From contig JAITTY010000001.1 of assembly GCA_031286695.1 (NCBI GenBank), positions 219,838 through 283,837 of the forward strand: a DNA stretch of 64,000 nucleotides, given 5' to 3'. Origin of the DNA: Sphingobacterium sp. (GTDB lineage Bacteria; Bacteroidota; Bacteroidia; Sphingobacteriales; Sphingobacteriaceae). The notes below the pieces were generated by a model. The model saw only the letters and a program-made list of their open reading frames with translations. It was not told the DNA's origin and made no database searches. Below, one piece after another: positions 1 through 9,200 of the stretch; the first letter of the stretch is position 1, and each line of letters starts with the position of its first letter. The position numbers and the translations under genes are program-made.

Positions 1-500
1 CAATCACGCTATTAAAAGATCATCAGGTCGTCTTTTTCGATGGTGGCACAACAACACAGGCAATTGCTGGAAATATTCCAGAAAACCTAAACCTTACTGT
101 TGTCACACATAGTCTCCCGATAGCCAATATACTTACAAGCCTCCCAAACATCAGCTTGATTTTTGCGGGCGGCGCTTTCTGCAAATCATCTCTTACAATG
201 CAGGGACAGCAAACTATTTCCACCTATGGAGAAATATACGCAGATATTAGCTTCATAGGTGTGTGCGGCCTGGACCTCTACCGCGGACTTACGGCAAGAA
301 CTCTCGAAGAAACAGCTATCAAAAGAGTGCTCTGTAAAAATTCAATGAACATTGTTGCTGCCACAACAAGCAATAAGCTCGATACCCCCACATCTTTCTT
401 AACATGCCCCGCGTCTGATATCAGTTATTTAATTACAGAAAAGGATCCTTCGGATCATATTTTACAGCCTTATGCGGCACAAGGTATTGCAATTTTATAA
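1..500 (+). CDS. DeoR/GlpR-family regulator, C-terminal part (cut by window edge)
   Basis: The reading frame is open from the left edge (codons in register from base 3) and stops at 498-500. What remains is the sugar-phosphate sensing domain of a DeoR-type repressor. It shows the phosphate-binding DGGTTT near the start, then TVVTHSLPIANIL and an IFAGGAF strand, which is the usual DeoR C-terminal fold related to ribose-5-phosphate isomerase. The N-terminal helix-turn-helix lies outside the window. Only 11 bases separate it from the rpiA-like gene, so the two are probably co-transcribed. By family analogy the ligand would be a phosphorylated sugar, and the target probably includes this operon; both are inference. 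Confidence 0.85.
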   Translation, partial: ITLLKDHQVVFFDGGTTTQAIAGNIPENLNLTVVTHSLPIANILTSLPNISLIFAGGAFCKSSLTMQGQQTISTYGEIYADISFIGVCGLDLYRGLTARTLEETAIKRVLCKNSMNIVAATTSNKLDTPTSFLTCPASDISYLITEKDPSDHILQPYAAQGIAIL

Positions 501-511
501 ATTTACCATTT

Positions 512-1216
512 ATGACTAATCTCAAACAGGAAGCTGCCAAAGCTGCTCTTCAACTATTAGAACCTGATCAGCTCATTGGACTGGGTGTGGGATCAACAAT
601 AGCTTATTTCATCGAATTGATAGCAAGCAGTATCAGCTTTAAATCCAGCTTAAAATTTACATCACCTTCCTTGGAAACCAAAATACTAATCCAAGAGAGC
701 GGTCTTATTTGTATTGATAACAGTACCTTAGCAACATTGGACTATTATTTTGACAGCTGCGATCAGGTGGACATGCATTTAAATGCATTCAAAAGTGGCG
801 GCGGCGTGCACACAGGTGAAAAGATTATGGCGAATATGGCACAACAGTTTATTCTCTTGGTGGATGGCTCAAAGATGGTCGAACAACTGACCACAAAGCA
901 TCCGCTATGTGTTGAAATTATACCCGAAGCCTGGTTATCGGTACTTAAAGAACTAAAATCAAACTATTCTACAGCAATAGCCGAGGTCGTATTACGAAAA
1001 TCGGAACAAAAATCAGGTCCTCTCCTGTCTGAGAGAGGTAATTTCCTGGCAGATATTTATTTTTCTAAACTGCCAGATATTCTTGAGTTAAATAAACAAA
1101 TCAAACTCATAACAGGAGTTGTAGAACATTCACTTTTTTATCAACTGTGTTCGGTATGCCTATTGGCAACAAAAGATGGCATAACACATCTAACTGCAAA
1201 CCGAGCAGAGAAGTAA
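512..1216 (+). CDS. rpiA: ribose-5-phosphate isomerase A
   Basis: 234 residues, close to the usual RpiA length (about 220). RpiA interconverts ribose-5-phosphate and ribulose-5-phosphate in the non-oxidative pentose phosphate pathway. Visible landmarks are the phosphate loop LGVGSTIAYF (about residues 24-33), the catalytic pair D81 and D84 in DSCDQVD, K94 in FKSGGG, E103 in TGEK, and the late strand LLVDGSKMV. The catalytic residues fall at the E. coli numbering, but the loop normally reading DGADE is DSCDQ here. This looks like a functional but divergent paralogue, and a specialised sugar-phosphate isomerase is possible. It sits directly behind the DeoR gene, suggesting local control. Confidence 0.85.
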   Translation: MTNLKQEAAKAALQLLEPDQLIGLGVGSTIAYFIELIASSISFKSSLKFTSPSLETKILIQESGLICIDNSTLATLDYYFDSCDQVDMHLNAFKSGGGVHTGEKIMANMAQQFILLVDGSKMVEQLTTKHPLCVEIIPEAWLSVLKELKSNYSTAIAEVVLRKSEQKSGPLLSERGNFLADIYFSKLPDILELNKQIKLITGVVEHSLFYQLCSVCLLATKDGITHLTANRAEK

Positions 1217-1304
1217 AAGACAGATAAGGGCGAAACCAAATAGAACTAAAGTTGTCATTAAATCCAACAATTAACAAGACAGATCTAACATATTTTAAAT
1301 CACC

Positions 1305-2333
1305 ATGAAACATACTCAAATTAATACAGGAATACTTAGTTTTGGCATGTCAGGGCGTGTTTTTCACGCACCATTCATATATACCAATCCACATTTCAAT
1401 CTTAGCGCTGTTGTAGAACGATCGAAAAAAGCAGCACATGAATTCTATCCGGCAATAAAAAGCTACGATAACATCGCAGAATTACTAGCTGATGACAGCA
1501 TCGAACTGGTCATTGTGAACACACCAAATTATACACATTTCCAATATGCCAAAGAAGCCCTGGAAGCAGGAAAACATGTCTTGATAGAAAAACCCGCCGT
1601 TGATGACTCAGCACAATTTGATGCGCTACTTGCCATTAGCAAAAAACAAGGAAGACAATTATTTTTCTATCAAAACAGACGCTACGACAGTCATTTTTTA
1701 GACATGAAGAAAGTAATCGAAAGTGGAGAATTAGGAAAGCTGATTGAAGTGCATTTCAGATTTGATCGCTATAAAATGGAATTGGGACAAAAATACTTCA
1801 AGGAAGATACGCAGTATATTTCCAATGGTATTACCTATGACCTCGGTCCTCACCTTCTTGATCAGGCAATCTCCCTTTTTGGAAAGCCGATTAAATTCAG
1901 CAAAACGACGTCTATTAACAGACCTGATTCAAAAGTTGCAGACTACTTTCACTATCATCTCTACTATCCAGCTGAACTGAACGTCTACTTAACGGGCAGT
2001 CTGCTCGTCGCTTCTCCGCAACCAGCCTTTGTCATCCATGGTACTAAAGGGAGTTTTATCAAGAATATGACGGATGTACAAGAACAGCAATTGATCGATG
2101 GTATGCTACCCGACGATCCATCTTATGGCCTTGAGCCAGCAGGACTCGAAGGGAAACTTGTCACCATAGATGCAGCGAATCAAAAACATGAATCTTTCGT
2201 AACCCCACATAAAGGAGATTATAATCAGCTGTTTGAAGCTATTTATGACAGCTTAAGAAATAATGTCGATTACCCTATTCAAGCTGATCAGATTAAATGG
2301 CAGATCCAATTGCTTGAAGCTGAAAACACCTAA
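1305..2333 (+). CDS. Gfo/Idh/MocA-family NAD(P)-dependent oxidoreductase
   Basis: 342 residues, typical for the family. The N-terminal Rossmann fold starts with the variant nucleotide loop SFGMSGRVFHAPF, followed by the family signature EKPAVDDSAQFDAL (about residues 96-109; the usual form is EKP). The C-terminal half is the substrate-binding alpha/beta domain, with a YDLGPHLLDQA segment holding the conserved D and H pair of active-site residues. These cytosolic enzymes oxidise or reduce sugars, inositols or related polyols; the substrate cannot be read from sequence. It lies 88 bases after rpiA on the same strand and may belong to the same sugar operon, ending at a strong hairpin. Confidence 0.85.
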   Translation: MKHTQINTGILSFGMSGRVFHAPFIYTNPHFNLSAVVERSKKAAHEFYPAIKSYDNIAELLADDSIELVIVNTPNYTHFQYAKEALEAGKHVLIEKPAVDDSAQFDALLAISKKQGRQLFFYQNRRYDSHFLDMKKVIESGELGKLIEVHFRFDRYKMELGQKYFKEDTQYISNGITYDLGPHLLDQAISLFGKPIKFSKTTSINRPDSKVADYFHYHLYYPAELNVYLTGSLLVASPQPAFVIHGTKGSFIKNMTDVQEQQLIDGMLPDDPSYGLEPAGLEGKLVTIDAANQKHESFVTPHKGDYNQLFEAIYDSLRNNVDYPIQADQIKWQIQLLEAENT

Positions 2334-2347
2334 GCTTCCTAAAAATC

Positions 2348-2390
2348 AAATGGCGGCACCGTTCAACAAAAGCGATATGTGCTGCCATTT
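2348..2390. terminator. bidirectional intrinsic terminator
   Basis: A 12-bp stem (2348-2359 with 2379-2390, one G-U pair) closes a 19-base loop and has A-rich and T-rich flanks. It lies between the convergent oxidoreductase and cation transporter genes and could stop transcription from both sides. Confidence 0.7.
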
Positions 2391-3284
2391 TTAATTTACT
2401 TCCCAGCGGCATTCGTTGGGTTCAATATGGATCATCACATGACCAAGGTCAGGAATATGTGCTATCAAATGGTCTTTGAGTTTATGTGCCAGCTCATGCC
2501 CTTCCCTTACCGTAATTTCACTATCGACAATAGCATGCAGATCGACATGATATTTTGCTCCGGATTTACGGACAAAACATTTTTCCGTCGCTTTTATCCC
2601 CTCGACATTTAATGCCTCTTCCCGGATGTTATCAATGACTTCATCGTATACATTTTCATCCATGATCTCGCCAAGCGCTGGTCTGAAAATATGATAACAG
2701 TTATAAAGTATAAATCCAGCAGCAAATAATGCCGCATAGTCATCCGCATTTTCGTATCCTTTTCCGAGCAACAATGCAATAGATATCCCAATGAAAGCTG
2801 CAACTGATGTGATCGCATCGCTTCGATGGTGCCAAGCGTCTGCACGAAGTGAAGAACTATTTGTTTCTTTGCTTTTCTTCATAACGATCCTATAAGAAAT
2901 CTCTTTCCAAACAATGATCCCGCCCAGCACAAATAGCGTCCAGGGCTTGGGTAGATCATGTGGCGTTCCTATATTCTCAATACTTTCATAAGCGATTATG
3001 GTTGCAGAAACAATGAGAAAACCAACGACAATAAATGTAATAAGGGGTTCTACCCGACCATGACCATAAGGGTGATTGTCGTCGGCAGGTCGTTGCGCAT
3101 ATTTTAAACCTAAAAGTACTAGAAATGAAGAGAAAATGTCCGCTGTTGACTCAATTGCATCCGCAATCAGCGCATAGGAGTTTCCGAAGAAACCAGCTAG
3201 CCATTTTAACAAGGCCAGTAATGCATTACCTATAATACTAAAATAAGTCGTTCTGACTGCAGTCTGCTCTTGAAGTTCGGACAT
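2391..3284 (-). CDS. cation diffusion facilitator (CDF) family metal exporter
   Basis: 297 residues with about six hydrophobic segments followed by a cytoplasmic C-terminal domain, the standard CDF layout. The metal site residues are visible: DAIESTAD in the second membrane helix (D..D) and HHRSDA in the fifth (H..D), matching the YiiP-type DD-HD site for Zn2+, Fe2+ or Cd2+. The C-terminal half contains the small domain with several His residues (for example HVDLHAIVDSE and HVMIHIEP) expected of the metal-sensing dimer domain. It exports divalent cations from the cytoplasm in exchange for protons. It stands alone, ending at a shared terminator; metal specificity is not decided by sequence alone. 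Confidence 0.88.
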   Translation of the reverse strand: MSELQEQTAVRTTYFSIIGNALLALLKWLAGFFGNSYALIADAIESTADIFSSFLVLLGLKYAQRPADDNHPYGHGRVEPLITFIVVGFLIVSATIIAYESIENIGTPHDLPKPWTLFVLGGIIVWKEISYRIVMKKSKETNSSSLRADAWHHRSDAITSVAAFIGISIALLLGKGYENADDYAALFAAGFILYNCYHIFRPALGEIMDENVYDEVIDNIREEALNVEGIKATEKCFVRKSGAKYHVDLHAIVDSEITVREGHELAHKLKDHLIAHIPDLGHVMIHIEPNECRWEVN

Positions 3285-3373
3285 CGCTATAAATTAACTT
3301 TACAACGCGAAAATACTGTTTTTCTTTTCAAATTCTATTCTCCAGCTGTAGAAAATAGTGATCACATCGATCG

Positions 3374-3958
3374 TTAGCTGCCGCTCGCGATATCCTCCAA
3401 AGCTTTTTTTATCTCAGGAGCCCCATAGTCACGGCTTCCTTCCAAACGCTCTACGATCTTTCCAGCTTTATCCAAGATGACTGTTGTCGGTATGGACTGT
3501 CCTAAGAATTCTGCAGGAATATCACCCTCTGCTATATAAAGAGGCAGATCATACTTGTTTTCTGCCATGAATGCTGAAGACTTTTCCATGTCGCCATCAA
3601 CATCTACCATGAGAAAAACGATATCCTTATTATCTTTAAGCGATTGCCTAAGCTGGTCAATAGAAGGTAGTTCATGAATACATGGAGGGCACCAGGTTGC
3701 CCAGAAATTGATAAACACGACCTTACCTTTTAAAGCACTTAATTGAAGAACCTTACCTTCTTTATCCTTAAAAGATAACTCCTGCGTTGTGGTTGCAGTG
3801 TCTGCAGTAGCTTCAGCAGGTTCCTCCACCTTTTCGGCCTTGACCTCATTTTTGGTTCCTGTATTTCCACAGCTAAAAAATAAACTGGTCGATAACGCCG
3901 CAAGGCCAAAAAAAATAGATCTGCTACTAAACCTAATACTCATTGTCTTTTGTTTCAT
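3374..3958 (-). CDS. TlpA/ResA-type thiol-disulfide lipoprotein
   Basis: About 194 residues from the ATG at 3958; an in-frame ATG at 3943 is equally possible. Upstream in-frame ATGs give an Arg-rich extension unlike a signal sequence. The N-terminus is a lipoprotein signal with lipobox LFFSCG, then a Glu/Lys/Ala-rich linker, then a thioredoxin fold with the redox motif WATWCPPC and the cis-Pro region around QSIPTTVILD. Proteins of this type work in the periplasm as reductants for apocytochromes or other disulfides, or in stress protection. No cytochrome maturation genes are adjacent, so the partner is unknown. Confidence 0.85.
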   Translation of the reverse strand: MKQKTMSIRFSSRSIFFGLAALSTSLFFSCGNTGTKNEVKAEKVEEPAEATADTATTTQELSFKDKEGKVLQLSALKGKVVFINFWATWCPPCIHELPSIDQLRQSLKDNKDIVFLMVDVDGDMEKSSAFMAENKYDLPLYIAEGDIPAEFLGQSIPTTVILDKAGKIVERLEGSRDYGAPEIKKALEDIASGS

Positions 3959-4220
3959 TAAAATTATTCTATTTACAAATAAATCGCCCTTCGCTGATCT
4001 TCTCCATCTCATCGTTCCAGGAGAAATTTCTCAAAGCATTAGCTAATTTAACCTTAATTATTCGGGGCCGCAAGCATCACATATCCCTTCTTAACCTAAG
4101 CCACTGACTGTAAGAAGAATAAGCGACAATAAAAATAAAATTTAAAAATTAACAAGAACTTTTCCGACATTTAAAAAAATGAATAAATCACTGATTAAAA
4201 GATAATTTATTGAATACCTC

Positions 4221-5504
4221 ATGAATTCTACAGCAAATTATTTCAAAAAATACCTATCGACCTATTTCCTGTTATTCATCTCCATTCAGCTTAATTTTGC
4301 TCAGGTGACTTCTACTAGATTCAACACATTCTGTCAGCTGATAGAGTCCAAAGATTTCTTCAGCGCCCGTGAACTATTTATGAGCAATAAAACTGACTTT
4401 AGCACTAACGAACAAGCTTTTATTTTGGCAATACTCGATAATGCATTTAACAAACCAATTGCTTCAAACAAAAAAATAGCGTTACTGAACAAATCATCTG
4501 AAGTATTGCCTGACACACTACGACTAAAAATACAACGTATTCAGGAAGATAATTTTGTCAAATTGAAAGATTATGCTGACGCAAAGCGAACGACACAAAA
4601 AATTCTCCACGAATTCGATCCCTTGCTTTCAACTGAAGTAAAAGATGATCTCCGAAACAATCTAAAAATCTGGTCAGCTCTCGAAGATATAGGGCCACAG
4701 CGTATAGAAATCAATGGCAATACCCGTCTAAAAATGACAAAAGACAGAGCCGGGTTGAAGAATCTAAAACTAACCATTAACGGTGATACAGCAAGTTTTA
4801 TATTTGACACCGGAGCAAACCTATCGACAGTCTCGGAGTCCGTAGCCAAACGTCTTCATATGGATATTATCCGTGCAGCTATTGATGTAGACGCAATTAC
4901 AGGTATTTCGATCAAAGCCGATTTAGCCGTTTGTAAACAATTAAAACTTGGTCACATCAACATATCGGACGTTATATTCTTGGTTTTTCCAGACAGCGCA
5001 CTTTATATCCCACAAATTAACTATCAGATCAATGGCATATTAGGCTTTCCGGTCATAGAAGCCTTGCAAGAAGTACAGCTTACACAAGATGATTTTTTTA
5101 TTGTCCCAAAGACACCGACAGTTCCAAAAATAACTTCAAATCTTGCAATAGACGGATTGACACCACTTATCGCAATTGATGGGAAACATTATACTTTTGA
5201 TACAGGAGCCGAAAAAACGATCCTATATGCACCTTTTTATGAAACCTACAAACAGCGTATCGAACAACATGAAATACCGACCAAAATCGCCATGGGAGGC
5301 GCTGGTGGAAAAGTTGAATATGACGGTTTTGTCATACAGCATACATTCCATATCGGTGACAAACCGATCGATATCAAAAGTATAAGCCTATTAAAATCGA
5401 AGATCAAAAATGAAACTGTATATGGAAATATAGGTCAGGATATTATTCGACAATTTTCTAAAATGACACTTAATTTTAAAGATATGTTTATCCATTTTGA
5501 CTAA
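4221..5504 (+). CDS. retropepsin-like aspartyl protease with two DTG motifs
   Basis: 427 residues with an N-terminal signal-like segment ending near LNFAQ, so probably periplasmic or outer-membrane associated. After about 150 helical residues come two related aspartic-protease halves. The first has FIFDTGANLSTVS with catalytic D196, and the second has YTFDTGAEKTILY with D327. Each is followed by a hydrophobic glycine strand (GILGFPVIEA and YGNIGQDIIRQF) like the flap-side ILG strand of retropepsins. Retroviral enzymes dimerise to bring two DTG loops together; here one chain carries both, so it could act as a monomer. Family members are common in Bacteroidota but their substrates are not known to me. 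It has no operon partner. Confidence 0.8.
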   Translation: MNSTANYFKKYLSTYFLLFISIQLNFAQVTSTRFNTFCQLIESKDFFSARELFMSNKTDFSTNEQAFILAILDNAFNKPIASNKKIALLNKSSEVLPDTLRLKIQRIQEDNFVKLKDYADAKRTTQKILHEFDPLLSTEVKDDLRNNLKIWSALEDIGPQRIEINGNTRLKMTKDRAGLKNLKLTINGDTASFIFDTGANLSTVSESVAKRLHMDIIRAAIDVDAITGISIKADLAVCKQLKLGHINISDVIFLVFPDSALYIPQINYQINGILGFPVIEALQEVQLTQDDFFIVPKTPTVPKITSNLAIDGLTPLIAIDGKHYTFDTGAEKTILYAPFYETYKQRIEQHEIPTKIAMGGAGGKVEYDGFVIQHTFHIGDKPIDIKSISLLKSKIKNETVYGNIGQDIIRQFSKMTLNFKDMFIHFD

Positions 5505-5664
5505 CAGAAATCCTTATTTTCCATGAGCTTCCTTATGCGTAACCAAACGTCTCTATATGCTTTTGTTCGCTGCAGATCATCCTGGCAACCTTGCCAGTAG
5601 AATCCCGCCTACTAAACTAATAAAACTGAGCGCAGTTTTGTCTCATAATTATACTTCATAAAAA

Positions 5665-5696
5665 CACCCTAAAAGTTTTGTCCAACTTTTAGGGTG
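5665..5696. terminator. intrinsic terminator between convergent genes
   Basis: A perfect 13-bp inverted repeat (5665-5677 with 5684-5696) with a 6-base loop lies between the convergent protease and copper chaperone genes. An A-tract precedes it on the + strand, which is a T-tract when read from the minus strand. Confidence 0.7.
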
Positions 5697-5732
5697 CAGT
5701 TTAATTAGAGCGTCTATAGATTTATTAAACAA

Positions 5733-5954
5733 TTATGCGGAGTAGGTCGCGGCATTAAAGCCCTTCTTTTTAATAATTTCAATGATTTCTTCCTCTGAAA
5801 CGCCTTCAGATTTTACAGTCAGAATTTTGTCTGCATTGCTGGTGTCAACATTCCATTCACAGATGCCGTCCATACCGTCCAGATCAGCACTTACTTTGGA
5901 CACACAGCCGCCACAATTAAGGTTTGTTTTAAATTGAAGTTCTTTGCTTTCCAT
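5733..5954 (-). CDS. copZ: CopZ-like heavy-metal-associated (HMA) copper chaperone
   Basis: About 73 residues from the ATG at 5954. An earlier ATG at 5978 only adds eight low-complexity residues. It is a single HMA domain with the metal-binding NCGGC motif (C14 and C17) near the N-terminus and the expected beta-alpha-beta spacing to KKKGFNA at the C-terminus. It probably delivers Cu+ in the cytoplasm to the P-type ATPase encoded 142 bases upstream on the same strand. The binding motif is CxGC where many chaperones have MxCxxC, but the two cysteines are intact. Confidence 0.85.
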   Translation of the reverse strand: MESKELQFKTNLNCGGCVSKVSADLDGMDGICEWNVDTSNADKILTVKSEGVSEEEIIEIIKKKGFNAATYSA

Positions 5955-6096
5955 GTTATTTAATTTTAATGTTATCAATCTATTTAATTACTTATCCAAA
6001 TATCCCTATAATTCATTTGGTTGTACTTACAGTTTTTCTATTTTATTTTACAATATTTACCGTTTAAAACGAGGTCTACAGCTCAACCATAGTTAG

Positions 6097-8514
6097 CTAT
6101 TTTTTCCAGCGAAGGCGCAAGCTATTACTGACGACACTTACACTGCTCAATGCCATTGCAGCTCCAGCTATCATCGGGTTTAAGAGGAAACCATTGAATG
6201 GATACAGAATACCTGCAGCGAGGGGAATCCCAATTAAATTATAAATAAACGCCCAAAACAAGTTTTGCTTAATCGTTGCGACCGTTTGTTTCGAAAGTCG
6301 AATCGCTTGGGGTATCTTCGTCAAATCAGAAGAAATAATTGTCATTTTCGCTACATCCATTGCAATATCACTTCCTTTTCCCATGGCAATACTGACATCT
6401 GCTGTTGCTAAGGCTGTGCTGTCATTAATACCGTCCCCAACCATAGCGACCACCTGCCCCTTTTGCTGCAATTCTTTAACAAAATCAGCTTTATGCTCTG
6501 GTAATACCTCAGCTTTGTAATGCTGGAGACCTGTTTCCGCAGCGATGGCCCTGGCTGTAGCTTCGTTGTCACCAGTCAGCATATATAGTTCAATTCCCAT
6601 TGCTTTCATTTCCTTGATGGCGCGTACAGAAGTTTCCTTAATCCGATCCGCAATGGCAATGACAGCTAATGCGGTCTGACTATTGGCAAACCAGATCACT
6701 GTTTTGGATTGATTTTCCCATTGAGTGGCATGTGCCATCAATTCTGTCGAAATTGTAATCCTATTTTCATCTAACAACCTCCGGTTCCCTACATAGTACG
6801 TTTCGATTCCTTCACTGCCCTTGACACCTTTCCCTGTAATACTTTCGATAAAGGATATTGGCGTAACTTTCACATCATTAAAATACGCTACAACAGCTTC
6901 TGCCAATGGATGTTCAGACTGTTTTTCCAGGCTTAACAAGATACCTTTTAAACTATCCTCATCATTATTCCAATACACATCAGTTACAACAGGTTTTCCT
7001 TCCGTAATGGTTCCAGTTTTATCCAAAACAACTGCAGTTACCTTTTTGGCCAGCTCCAGGCTTTCCGCATCCTTAATTAAAATGCCCTGCTCAGCTCCCT
7101 TACCCACTCCAACCATGATCGCTGTAGGAGTAGCTAAACCTAGTGCGCAAGGACAAGCGATAACCAAAACCGTTACTGCCGCCAATAATCCTTGTACCAG
7201 ATGGTTTTCTCCGCCTAAAGTAAACCACAGCAGAAAAGTTAAAATAGCAATCCCAATGACAACAGGAACAAATACAGCAGCAATTCGATCGACCAGTTTT
7301 TGGACAGGAGCCTTACTCCCCTGTGCATCCTGCACCATTTTAATAATATTTGCCAGCATGGTTTCCTTGCCAACTTTTGTCGCTCTGAACCGAAAGCTGC
7401 CTTTCTGATTGATCGTCCCCGCAAAAACCTGCTCATTTTCCATTTTTAAAACCGGGACCGGTTCACCGCTTAACATACTTTCATCGACATAGGAATTTCC
7501 ACTGATAACGATACCATCAACTGCGATTTTCTCGCCGGGTTTTACCAGAATAATGTTGCCTGCCTGAACAGCTTCTATCGGGACCTGACGCTCTGTTCCA
7601 TCGGATTGAATGACCATAACGGTCTTAGGTTGTAGCCCCATCAGTTTTTTTATGGCCGATGAGGTGTTACCTTTTGCTTTTTCTTCCAGCAACTTACCTA
7701 ATAAAATAAAAGCAATGACAACGGAAGCGGCCTCAAAATATACATGTGCATGTAAGCCGCGTTGATGCCAAAAGTCAGCAAAAAGCATATTAAAAACACT
7801 GAAAATGTAGGCTATTCCTGTACTTAATGCGACAAGTGTATCCATATTGGCCGAACGATGTTTTGCCTGTTTATACGCATTGACAAAAAAGTCCTTGCCC
7901 AGCCAAAGAACTACCGGTGTAGAAAACAGCCACATAATAGGATTAGCGTAAGGCATATCCATAAAGAACATACCAATCACGACCACGGGAAGTGATAGCA
8001 ACACTGCCCATCGTGTTTTGATCTTAAGCTTATGGAATTTCTCAGCGTGAATAGCCTCCAAGGTTTCCTGCTGTGTGGATTCATCTTCGATTAATAGATC
8101 ATAACCGCCAGCTTGGACTGCCTTCTGAATTTTTAAAGGATCTGTCATATTGGGCAGGTATTCAACAGTCAGGTTTCCTGTTGCAAAATTTACAGACGCA
8201 TTGACAACCCCGTGTTCATATTTCGCCATACTTTCGGCACTACTGGCACATGAGGCACAAGTCATCCCAAGAACTGGAAATGTTTTGGTCAATGTAGAAA
8301 CACCATAGCCAAGATCTTTAATCGTCTTTACGCTGCTAACGACGGCTTCCCTATCCTTCGGTACGATAGCAGCTCTATGATTATTCAATTCCACCCGATA
8401 GCTCGCTAGGCCTTTAACCTGAGCTAGTCCTTTTTCGACAATTGATGCGCAATGTTCGCTTTCAACATCTTCCAAAGGTAGATAAACCGTATCTTTATAA
8501 ATATCTGTCGCCAT
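6097..8514 (-). CDS. copA: copper-translocating P-type ATPase (CopA family)
   Basis: 805 residues from the ATG at 8514; the 13 codons before it do not look like protein of this family. The P1B features are all present: GMTCASC metal-binding domain (C86, C89), transmembrane CPC motif in VIACPCALGLATPTA, phosphorylation site DKTGTITEG, ATP-domain HPLAEA, and hinge MVGDGINDSTALATADV. It pumps Cu+ out of the cytoplasm. Ahead of the normal HMA domain lies a degenerate first one (about residues 4-72) where the CxxC is reduced to a single Cys in ESEHCAS, so only one domain should bind copper in the usual way. It is followed by the chaperone gene, forming a two-gene copper operon. Confidence 0.93.
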   Translation of the reverse strand: MATDIYKDTVYLPLEDVESEHCASIVEKGLAQVKGLASYRVELNNHRAAIVPKDREAVVSSVKTIKDLGYGVSTLTKTFPVLGMTCASCASSAESMAKYEHGVVNASVNFATGNLTVEYLPNMTDPLKIQKAVQAGGYDLLIEDESTQQETLEAIHAEKFHKLKIKTRWAVLLSLPVVVIGMFFMDMPYANPIMWLFSTPVVLWLGKDFFVNAYKQAKHRSANMDTLVALSTGIAYIFSVFNMLFADFWHQRGLHAHVYFEAASVVIAFILLGKLLEEKAKGNTSSAIKKLMGLQPKTVMVIQSDGTERQVPIEAVQAGNIILVKPGEKIAVDGIVISGNSYVDESMLSGEPVPVLKMENEQVFAGTINQKGSFRFRATKVGKETMLANIIKMVQDAQGSKAPVQKLVDRIAAVFVPVVIGIAILTFLLWFTLGGENHLVQGLLAAVTVLVIACPCALGLATPTAIMVGVGKGAEQGILIKDAESLELAKKVTAVVLDKTGTITEGKPVVTDVYWNNDEDSLKGILLSLEKQSEHPLAEAVVAYFNDVKVTPISFIESITGKGVKGSEGIETYYVGNRRLLDENRITISTELMAHATQWENQSKTVIWFANSQTALAVIAIADRIKETSVRAIKEMKAMGIELYMLTGDNEATARAIAAETGLQHYKAEVLPEHKADFVKELQQKGQVVAMVGDGINDSTALATADVSIAMGKGSDIAMDVAKMTIISSDLTKIPQAIRLSKQTVATIKQNLFWAFIYNLIGIPLAAGILYPFNGFLLNPMIAGAAMALSSVSVVSNSLRLRWKK

Positions 8515-8749
8515 AACTGATTGTTTGATTTTACACCACAAATTTGGCCACAAATAGGATGCAAATCATTACACAATTAAGGAATTGATTTGTAAGATTT
8601 ACTCGATAATACGATACGATAAACTAAACTGAAAAAAAAATAATCGATTTAATGTCCGGTTGGAAAGAAAATACATGAATATAAACGACCTGCGCAGATA
8701 CCGCTGTTTTATGACATCAATGGATTTTAGCACAAAATGAAACTCTTCT

Positions 8750-9010
8750 TTAGATTTCGACTTCTTCAACAAAACCATAAATGATATAATCACCACGTTC
8801 TTCGAGTTTAATAGTCTCCACTCCATCCCACGTGGATGCATTGGTATATTCATCCATAAAATTTTGAATTCTGTCGAATGCGACACCGATCTTCGTTTTC
8901 CCATCTGCATAGATCTGATATTTCGCGGAGGTCTGCCAGCTTACTTTTTTTCTAAATAGCCTTAAACCTTCTCTTTTCAAAAAACCGTGCATTTCATTAG
9001 ATAAATTCAT
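8750..9010 (-). CDS. hypothetical 86-residue protein
   Basis: I do not recognise the family. The protein is soluble, with a basic N-terminal half (MHGFLKREGLRLFRKKVSW) and an acidic C-terminal end (ERGDYIIYGFVEEVEI). It alternates charged and aromatic residues in a way that suggests a small alpha/beta fold. No signal peptide or membrane helix is visible. It was chosen over an overlapping frame at 8599-8910 because its composition is protein-like, while the other frame is rich in basic and low-complexity stretches. It stands alone between the copper operon and the RiPP locus. Confidence 0.55.
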   Translation of the reverse strand: MNLSNEMHGFLKREGLRLFRKKVSWQTSAKYQIYADGKTKIGVAFDRIQNFMDEYTNASTWDGVETIKLEERGDYIIYGFVEEVEI

Positions 9011-9200
9011 ATTCTCATTTGTTTTTACGCGCCCACATTACTCACTATTTATTTGGCAGATGCTTTTTTGGTTTAAGGAATTACCTCAAGCCCTCTCGTT
9101 GGTCGATCTATTTACGCTACATGGCTTTAATGGCTAAAGAAATGGTTTCTCAACGCTAAAATAGATAGGCTAAGATAACGAACCGGATAGAATCCTACAA

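Noticed and set aside
6821-7408. A long 195-codon frame opposite the copper ATPase gene
   Set aside because: Antisense of a strongly conserved gene; Ser/Thr/Pro-rich composition typical of such shadows.
8599-8910. A 103-codon minus-strand frame overlapping the hypothetical gene at 8750-9010
   Set aside because: Composition is not protein-like at its end (runs of basic and low-complexity residues), and the overlapping frame is better.
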